A stretch of DNA of 64,000 nucleotides from Nocardioides silvaticus (lineage in GTDB: Bacteria; Actinomycetota; Actinomycetes; Propionibacteriales; Nocardioidaceae), in assembly GCF_003160695.1 (NCBI RefSeq), contig NZ_QGDD01000006.1:1-64000 (forward strand), read 5' to 3'. Positions 59,270 through 64,000 of the stretch are shown piece by piece (position 1 is the first letter of the stretch; every line of letters starts with the position of its first letter). Under the pieces are notes generated by a model. The model worked only from the letters and a program-made list of their open reading frames with translations. It made no database searches and was not told where the DNA came from. Position numbers and translations under genes: made by a program.

Positions 59270-59980
59270 TCAACCACCGGCATCCACGGGCAGCGTCCAG
59301 TCCACCGGTTCGCCGCCCTGCTCGGCAAGGAGCGCGTTGACCCGGGTGAACGGGCGCGAGCCGAAGAACCCGCGGTACGCCGACAGCGGCGAGGGGTGCG
59401 GCGACTTCACGACCGGGATCGGGCCGAGCATCGGCTGCAGCGTCTGGGCCTGGGCGCCCCAGAGGATCCCGACCAGCGCCGCGCCGCCCTCGGCCCGCTC
59501 CCGCAGTGCGTGGATCGCGCACTCGGTGATCTCCTCCCAGCCCTTGCCGCGGTGGGAGTTGGCCCGACCGGGCTGCACGGTGAGCGCCCGGTTGAGCAGC
59601 ATCACGCCCTGCTCGCTCCATGCCGTCAGGTCGCCGTGCCGGGGCGGGACGACACCGAGGTCCTCGCGGTACTCGGTGTAGATGTTCACCAGGCTCGGCG
59701 GCAGCGGCCAGACGCCGCGCTCGACCGCGAAGCTGAGGCCGACCGGGTGGTCGGGGTTGGGATAGGGGTCCTGGCCGACGACCAGCACCTTCACCTCGGA
59801 CAGCGGCCGGCGGAACGCGCGGAACACCCGGTCCCCGGACGGCTGGTAGCCGCGCCCGGCCGCGACCTCCTCCCGCAGGAAGGCGCCCATCGCCGCGATC
59901 CGGTCGTCGACCGGTGCCAGCGCCGCAGCCCAGTCCGGCGCCATCAGTCCCTTGTCCACGAGTCCGGCCAGCGCGCTCAC
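59270..59980 (-). CDS. ung: Uracil-DNA glycosylase
   Basis: 236 residues, GTG start. Family 1 UDG: catalytic Asp in [20 protein letters not shown] near 70-85, the uracil-binding [12 protein letters not shown] near 130, and the C-terminal [19 protein letters not shown] near 195 with the catalytic His. Removes uracil from DNA. Confidence 0.96.
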   Translation of the reverse strand: MSALAGLVDKGLMAPDWAAALAPVDDRIAAMGAFLREEVAAGRGYQPSGDRVFRAFRRPLSEVKVLVVGQDPYPNPDHPVGLSFAVERGVWPLPPSLVNIYTEYREDLGVVPPRHGDLTAWSEQGVMLLNRALTVQPGRANSHRGKGWEEITECAIHALRERAEGGAALVGILWGAQAQTLQPMLGPIPVVKSPHPSPLSAYRGFFGSRPFTRVNALLAEQGGEPVDWTLPVDAGG

Positions 59981-60028
59981 GCCGACATTCTGGCCGGTCC
60001 CGGCTCGGCCGCGACCTAGGCTCGACCC

Positions 60029-60313
60029 ATGACCGACAACCAGGTGACGAACAACGCCGAGCAGAACCGGTTCGAGATCCACACCGCCGACGGGAGGCTC
60101 GCCGGCTTCGCGGAGTACGTCGAGCGCGACGGCGTCCGCGAGTTCACCCACACCGTCGTCGACGACGAGTTCGAGGGCCAGGGCATCGGCAGCGGCCTCG
60201 CCCGCGCCGCGCTCGACCAGACCCGGGCCGACGGGCTGAAGGTCGTCGCGACCTGCCCGTTCATCAAGGGCTGGATCGACAAGCACCCGGACCACCAGGA
60301 CCTGCTGGCCTGA
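60029..60313 (+). CDS. Small GNAT-family N-acetyltransferase (COG2388/YjdJ type)
   Basis: 94 residues. GNAT core [26 protein letters not shown] near 50-75 (acetyl-CoA pyrophosphate loop) and [22 protein letters not shown] at the end, the signature of the short YjdJ-like family. Substrate unknown. Confidence 0.92.
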   Translation: MTDNQVTNNAEQNRFEIHTADGRLAGFAEYVERDGVREFTHTVVDDEFEGQGIGSGLARAALDQTRADGLKVVATCPFIKGWIDKHPDHQDLLA

Positions 60314-60340
60314 ACCTCAGCGGTCGGCGCGCACGTCACG

Positions 60341-60438
60341 GGGTCTCGACACGCGCGTCGCGTCTTCGCAAGCTCAGCCGCGGCGCTGCTCGACCTCCCG
60401 CCCTCTTCTTCGACGTCGCAAGCTCCGCCGAAGGGGCG
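60341..60438. repeat. Degenerate interspersed repeat in the gene-free interval
   Basis: GGGTCTCGACACGCGCGTCG followed by CTTCGCAAGCTCAGCCGC and a second CGTCGCAAGCTCCGCCGAAG. It is related to the GTATCGAGACG/CTACTCGACGA repeats at the left end of the window (same TCTCGA-x-ACG and GCTGCTCGACC words) but diverged. The 388-bp interval 60314-60701 otherwise holds the RNA-like hairpins listed next. Confidence 0.45.
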
Positions 60439-60453
60439 TGAAAAATCAACTCA

Positions 60454-60484
60454 GCGGCGCCCCTCTCCCTCCCAGGGGCGCCGC
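60454..60484. ncRNA. 11-bp hairpin with C-rich loop (part of possible RNA)
   Basis: GCGGCGCCCCT and AGGGGCGCCGC are perfect inverses with loop CTCCCTCCC. It is preceded by the A-rich GAAAAATCAACTCA and sits 14 nt before the larger stem below. Confidence 0.4.
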
Positions 60485-60498
60485 ATCGAGCTGCAAAC

Positions 60499-60592
60499 CC
60501 AACGCGGACCACGGGGAAAATCTCTGGACCGCCGGCGGCGTCGAGCGCCAGCCAGGCGGGCTCCCTCCAGGGTGTCCCGCGGTCCGCGTTGG
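60499..60592 (+). ncRNA. Candidate extended-hairpin RNA ending before a small ORF
   Basis: CCAACGCGGACC (60499-60510) pairs perfectly with GGTCCGCGTTGG (60581-60592). Inside the stem further pairing continues: CGGG/CCCG, then CTCTGGA with TCCAGGG, then CCGCC with GGCGG and GGCG/CGCC, giving one long interrupted hairpin of 94 nt. A good ribosome-binding site AAGGA and ATG follow. Could be a riboswitch-like leader, an independent small RNA, or the end of a mobile element; it matches no RNA family I can name with confidence. Confidence 0.5.
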
Positions 60593-60605
60593 TAAGGAAA
60601 ACTCT

Positions 60606-60653
60606 ATGAGCGCGAGACCGGTCGCGGATCGGGCGACCGACCCGATCGTCTAG
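60606..60653 (+). CDS. Possible 15-residue peptide downstream of the structured RNA
   Basis: ATG 60606 preceded by TAAGGAAAACTCT (AAGGA at 7-nt spacing, stronger than most sites in this window) and an in-frame TAG at 60651-60653. The peptide is MSARPVADRATDPIV. There is no gene downstream on this strand for it to regulate, so if translated it stands alone. Part of its DNA forms GATCGGG-N7-CCCGATC. Very short, so this call rests only on RBS, context and frame. Confidence 0.3.
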   Translation: MSARPVADRATDPIV

Positions 60654-60667
60654 TCACAATTGACTAG
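60650..60667. terminator. CTAGTCA-CAAT-TGACTAG hairpin
   Basis: Perfect 7-bp arms and 4-nt loop just after the small ORF and 35 bp after the stop of the convergent hydrolase gene. AT-containing stem, possible weak bidirectional terminator or operator. Confidence 0.35.
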
Positions 60668-60701
60668 AAGGAGCGGGACGGGACCTGGGACGGGCTGCCG
60701 A

Positions 60702-61904
60702 CTACTTCTTCAGCGCGCGCGACGCCGATGAGCTGTGCCGGCGGGCGGGGTTCGTGCCGATGGCGGAGACGGCCGCGACCGGCTCCTTCTTCGCGCCCTT
60801 CGCCCGGCGCTTCGGCTCGGGGACGGCGGGCTCCTCGTCGGTCGACCACTGCGAGATCCACTCGTCCATCACGACCCACGTGGTGTCGCGGGCAGCGCGG
60901 CCGGTGAGCATGCCGAGGTGGCCGCCGGGGACGATCTCGAACCGCACCTCGGGCGAGCCGGTCAGCAGCGGCACGATCGCCCTGACGGCCGGCACCGGCG
61001 CGATGCCGTCGTTGGCGCCGCCGAAGACCAGGACCGGAACGTCGATGTCGCTCATCGCGATGGTGCGGTCGTCCAGGTCGAACTCGCCGCTGGCGAGCTG
61101 GTTGCCCTTGGCGAACCGGTGGTAGAGCTGCCCGAACGTCCGTCCCGGGTAGGCGATCATGTTGTCGGTGAACCGGTCGACCGCCTCGATCTGGGCGAGG
61201 AACTCGGTGTCGTCGATGTGGCTGGCCAGCGCGAGCGGCTTGGTGACGAGCTTCTGGAACGAGGAGAGCTGGAAGGCCCACCGCACCACCGGCTTCGGCG
61301 CACCGCCCAGCAGCTGGTAGCCCTTCGTCAGCGGGCCCCTGCCGTTGAACCAGTTGAGCAACGGTCGCAGCGGCGCGACCAGCGGCACCAGGGAGACGTC
61401 GATCGGCGAGCCGACCGCGGTCAGCGACGCGATCGGCAGGTCCGGTTGGTCGGCTGCGGTCAGCAGCGAGAAGATCCCGCCGAGGCTCCAGCCGATGACG
61501 TGCACCGGCCTGCCGCCTGCGTGCGCGGAGACCTCGCGGATCGCGCTCGGCACGACCTCGTCGATCCAGTGCTCCATGCCGAGGTTGCGGTTGCGGAAGG
61601 AGACCTCGCCGTACTCCACGAGGTACGTCGGGCGGCCGGCCGTCACGAAGTGCTCGACGAGCGAGCACCCGCGCCGCAGGTCGTAGCAGATCGCGGGCGC
61701 GGCGAGAGGGGTCACGAGGAGCACCGGGTCGCCGGTCTCCTTGACGTGACCGGACGGACGGTAGTGGTAGACCTCGCGGAGCGTGCCGTCGTCGATCAGG
61801 GTGCGCGGCATCGGCCGCAGGTCGGCCAGGCCGCCGTAGAGCACCTTGTGCGCCACGTTGCCGGCCGCGGACACGACCTGATCAGGCTTCGGGATCAGAT
61901 CCAT
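60702..61904 (-). CDS. PhaC-like alpha/beta hydrolase
   Basis: 400 residues. Alpha/beta-hydrolase core of the PHA-synthase/depolymerase class: PVLLVTPLAAPAICYDLRRGCSLVEHF near 60, nucleophile elbow HVIGWSLGGIFSLL near 135 (Ser, where PHA synthases have Cys), DVPVLVFGGANDGIAP near 285 (Asp) and VPGGHLGML near 318 (His). The tail is basic. Likely an esterase or lipase-like enzyme rather than a PHA polymerase. It lies 54 bp after the otsA stop on the same strand. Confidence 0.85.
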   Translation of the reverse strand: MDLIPKPDQVVSAAGNVAHKVLYGGLADLRPMPRTLIDDGTLREVYHYRPSGHVKETGDPVLLVTPLAAPAICYDLRRGCSLVEHFVTAGRPTYLVEYGEVSFRNRNLGMEHWIDEVVPSAIREVSAHAGGRPVHVIGWSLGGIFSLLTAADQPDLPIASLTAVGSPIDVSLVPLVAPLRPLLNWFNGRGPLTKGYQLLGGAPKPVVRWAFQLSSFQKLVTKPLALASHIDDTEFLAQIEAVDRFTDNMIAYPGRTFGQLYHRFAKGNQLASGEFDLDDRTIAMSDIDVPVLVFGGANDGIAPVPAVRAIVPLLTGSPEVRFEIVPGGHLGMLTGRAARDTTWVVMDEWISQWSTDEEPAVPEPKRRAKGAKKEPVAAVSAIGTNPARRHSSSASRALKK

Positions 61905-61958
61905 GGGCGAAAATTACCCCGCTCCGGGCCCTGCCGGGTCCGGAGTCCGAGCGGCGGC

Positions 61959-63395
61959 TCAGGACCTCGTCGCGGGCCGTGGGCTCTTGGTGTGGATGTT
62001 GACGTCCTCGAGCTGCGTCATGAAGCTCGCCGCCCAGGCCTTCACGTCGTGCTGGCTGATCTGCTTGCGCATCGCGCGCATCCGCCGGGTGAGCTCCTTC
62101 GGCTCGGCGTTGTAGGCGTCGAGCAACGCGGACTTCATCCCGTTGATGTCGTAGGGGTTGATCAGCCAGGCCTGCTTGAGCTCCTCCGCGGCGCCGGCGA
62201 ACTCCGAAAGCACGAGCGCGCCGTCCTCCTCGACCCGGCAGGCGACGTACTCCTTGGCGACCAGGTTCATGCCGTCGCGGTAGGGCGTGACGACCATGAT
62301 GTCGGCCGCCCGGTAGAGCGCCGCCATCTCCTCGCGCGGGTAGGAGGTGTGCAGGTAGCTGATGGCGGGGCGGCCGATCCGGCCGAGGTCGCCGTTGATG
62401 CGGCCGACGAGGCGCTCGATGTCGTCGCGCAGGATGCGGTACTGCTCGACCTGCTCGCGCGAGGGCACCGCCACCTGCACGAAGACGGCGTCCTCGACGT
62501 CGAAGTGGTCGTCCTTGATGAGCTCGCTGAACGCACGCAGTCGGGCGTAGATGCCCTTGGTGTAGTCGAGCCGGTCGATGCCGAGGAAGATCCGGCGCGG
62601 GTTGCCGAGGGCCTCGCGGATCGCCTTGGCGCGCTCGACCACCTCCGGTGACCGGGCCAGCTCCTCGTAGCCGGCGGAGTCGATCGAGATCGGGAAGGGC
62701 GCCGCCCGCACCGTGCGCCCGTCCGGGAGGTAGACCAGGTCGCGGTGCGTCTTGTGACCGACCCGCTGGCGCACCAGGCGCACGAAGTTGGCGGCCGCCT
62801 CGGGCAGCTGGAAGCCGACCAGGTCCGCCCCGAGCAGGCCCTCGAGGATCTGGCGGCGCCACGGCAGCTGCTGGAAGAGCTCGGCGGGCGGGAACGGGAT
62901 GTGCAGGTAGAAGCCGATGCGGAGGTCGGGGCGCAGGTCGCGGAGCATCTGCGGCACCAGCTGGAGCTGGTAGTCGTGCACCCAGACCGTGCCCCCCTTC
63001 GCGGCGAGCTCGGCGGCCTTCTCGGCGAAGCGGCGGTTGACCTTGACGTACTCGTCCCACCACTCGCGGTGGAACTCGGGCTTGGCGACGACGTCGTGGT
63101 AGAGCGGCCAGAGGGTGGCGTTCGAGAAGCCCTCGTAGTGGCACTCGATCTCGTCCTGGGTCATCGACATCGGGACGAGCGAGAGGCCCTCGTCCTCGAA
63201 CGGCTTCAGCTTCTGGTTGACGCCGCCGGGCCAACCGATCCAGACGCCCCCGCCGTGGGTGCGCATCACCGGCTCGATCGCGGTGACCAGGCCGCCGGGG
63301 GAGCGGCGCCACTTCTTGCGGCCCGAGGGCAGCGTGACGCGGTCGACGGGGAGCCTGTTGGCGACGATCACCAGGTCGTGGCGCACGGTAGTCAC
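61959..63395 (-). CDS. otsA: Trehalose-6-phosphate synthase
   Basis: 478 residues, GT20: [12 protein letters not shown] near 9-20, SPGGLVTAI near 32, [14 protein letters not shown] near 135, FYLHIPFPP near 160, RLDYTKGI near 265, and the C-terminal [13 protein letters not shown] near 365. Forms trehalose 6-phosphate from UDP-glucose and glucose 6-phosphate. No otsB phosphatase gene is in the window. GTG start 63395 in frame with the conserved N-terminus. Confidence 0.96.
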   Translation of the reverse strand: MTTVRHDLVIVANRLPVDRVTLPSGRKKWRRSPGGLVTAIEPVMRTHGGGVWIGWPGGVNQKLKPFEDEGLSLVPMSMTQDEIECHYEGFSNATLWPLYHDVVAKPEFHREWWDEYVKVNRRFAEKAAELAAKGGTVWVHDYQLQLVPQMLRDLRPDLRIGFYLHIPFPPAELFQQLPWRRQILEGLLGADLVGFQLPEAAANFVRLVRQRVGHKTHRDLVYLPDGRTVRAAPFPISIDSAGYEELARSPEVVERAKAIREALGNPRRIFLGIDRLDYTKGIYARLRAFSELIKDDHFDVEDAVFVQVAVPSREQVEQYRILRDDIERLVGRINGDLGRIGRPAISYLHTSYPREEMAALYRAADIMVVTPYRDGMNLVAKEYVACRVEEDGALVLSEFAGAAEELKQAWLINPYDINGMKSALLDAYNAEPKELTRRMRAMRKQISQHDVKAWAASFMTQLEDVNIHTKSPRPATRS

Positions 63396-63562
63396 CTTAG
63401 TCGTGGGAGGTACGGCGGACGGGGCGGGTGTGCGGACCTCCGCACCGCCCGGGCGTTACCCCGTCGGGATTGGTCGCAACACCCCGGGCGACCGAATGAC
63501 ATCGTTGTGATTCGCCGTCTACAGTGGGTCACGGACCACTGTCGACACCGGGGGAGAAACCA

Positions 63563-63865
63563 ATGGACCCGCAGCGGACTGCCGTGGCCCCTGAGGCCGG
63601 CGGCGCCACCGCTTCCGAGCTGAGCGACCGCGACCGCGAGATCCTCGAGTTCGAGCGGCAGTGGTGGAAGTACGCCGGTGCCAAGGAGACCGCCGTCCGG
63701 GAGAAGTTCGACATGAGCTCGACCCGCTACTACCAGGTCCTCAACGCCCTCATCGACCGTCCCGAGGCGCTCGCCGCCGACCCCCTGCTCGTCCGGCGGC
63801 TGCGCCGGCTCCGGTCCCAGCGGCAGCGCCAGCGCTCCGCCCGCCGCCTCGGCTTCGAGGTCTGA
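63563..63865 (+). CDS. DUF3263 domain protein
   Basis: 100 residues. DUF3263: LSDRDREILEFERQWWKYAGAKETAVREKFDMSSTRYYQVLNALIDRPEALAADPLLVRRLRR in outline, an HTH-like all-helical domain found only in Actinobacteria and usually located before a LytR C-terminal-type gene, as here. GGGGGAG lies 7 nt before ATG 63563. Possibly DNA-binding; function unknown. Confidence 0.9.
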   Translation: MDPQRTAVAPEAGGATASELSDRDREILEFERQWWKYAGAKETAVREKFDMSSTRYYQVLNALIDRPEALAADPLLVRRLRRLRSQRQRQRSARRLGFEV

Positions 63866-63879
63866 AAGGTTCGAAAGCC

Positions 63880-64000
63880 ATGAATGGTCGTCCTTCCCCC
63901 GACCAGCCCGACCACATCCGCAGCACTCGACGCACCAACCAGCGCGGCGCCGTACTGCCCTCGCCGGTGGTGCTGCTCAGCATCGTCGCCGTCGTCGCGG
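63880..64000 (+). CDS. LytR C-terminal-type membrane protein, N-terminal part
   Basis: Starts ATG 63880 (preceded by GAAAGCC), only 14 bp after the DUF3263 stop and truncated by the window end after 40 codons. The visible part is a hydrophilic N-terminus with HIRSTRRTNQRGAVLPSPVV followed by a hydrophobic helix (LLSIVAVVA). Position after DUF3263 and this topology fit the LytR_C proteins normally next in this actinobacterial neighbourhood. Confidence 0.6.
   Translation, partial: MNGRPSPDQPDHIRSTRRTNQRGAVLPSPVVLLSIVAVVA

Noticed and set aside
60438..60653. 71-codon ORF across the hairpin region
   Set aside because: It runs through both structured hairpins without an upstream RBS and has no homology sign; the RBS-supported ATG is the later one at 60606.

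Overview
The window is a gene-dense, very GC-rich stretch of actinobacterial chromosome. It shows short or overlapping gene junctions, many GTG starts, the DUF3000/RNase D/hemE neighbourhood, HemQ-type heme synthesis, a DUF3263 gene followed by a LytR C-terminal-type gene, and an actinobacterial gas-vesicle operon. Gene content and the interspersed repeats (GTATCGAGACG type and CCTTCGACAGGCTCAGG type) suggest Nocardioides or a close relative; this is inference from content, not a database match.

Left part (1-12.7 kb). The window opens in the 3' end of an IS481-like transposase, followed by about 750 bp of tandem, inverted-repeat-rich units running into the stop codon of a DUF402 gene. Next come a threonine/serine exporter-like permease, a Baeyer-Villiger-type monooxygenase plus short-chain dehydrogenase pair divergent from a TetR gene with an operator between them, an ECF sigma factor with a putative membrane partner, ornithine aminotransferase (rocD) ending inside a tandem repeat, a secreted protein, and a two-component system.

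Gas-vesicle operon (17.9-12.7 kb, minus strand). Ten tightly coupled genes encode a Lys-tailed small protein, an SRPBCC protein with a giant Asp/Glu tail, and GvpA, F, G, O, J, L, S and K. The two opposite-charge tails in adjacent translationally coupled genes are the most unusual protein feature here.

Centre (18-44.5 kb). An HrpA-type helicase is followed by a 24-bp perfect inverted repeat and a conserved unknown. A compact four-way-junction RNA candidate precedes an orphan solute-binding protein. RNase D, DUF3000 and hemE, then hemY and hemQ, represent late steps of the coproporphyrin-dependent heme route, interrupted by a membrane protein and a NarL-type two-component system. Then come msrB, two secreted proteins (one RTX-like), a stand-alone LigD-type polymerase and a LigC-type ligase (NHEJ functions), a DUF4032 protein, soxR, an HNH nuclease beside tRNA-Thr(TGT), a GAF-ANTAR protein, a STAS protein lacking the phosphoserine, and pdxY.

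Right part (44.5-64 kb). A GMC oxidoreductase/aldehyde dehydrogenase pair lies behind two palindromic operators, one fitting the KstR consensus. Hsp20 and a MerR regulator are divergent. A ten-gene carotenoid operon (crtE-crtB-crtI-crtYc-crtYd-P450-glycosyltransferase-acyltransferase-PAP2-idi) is read from a divergent promoter shared with a MerR-DICT regulator. It combines C40 cyclic carotenoid synthesis with staphyloxanthin-like glycosylation and acylation functions. After a DODA-type dioxygenase, ung and a small acetyltransferase comes a 390-bp gene-free interval with strong RNA-like hairpins and a possible 15-codon ORF. The window closes with a PhaC-like hydrolase, otsA, a DUF3263 protein and the start of a LytR C-terminal-type membrane protein.
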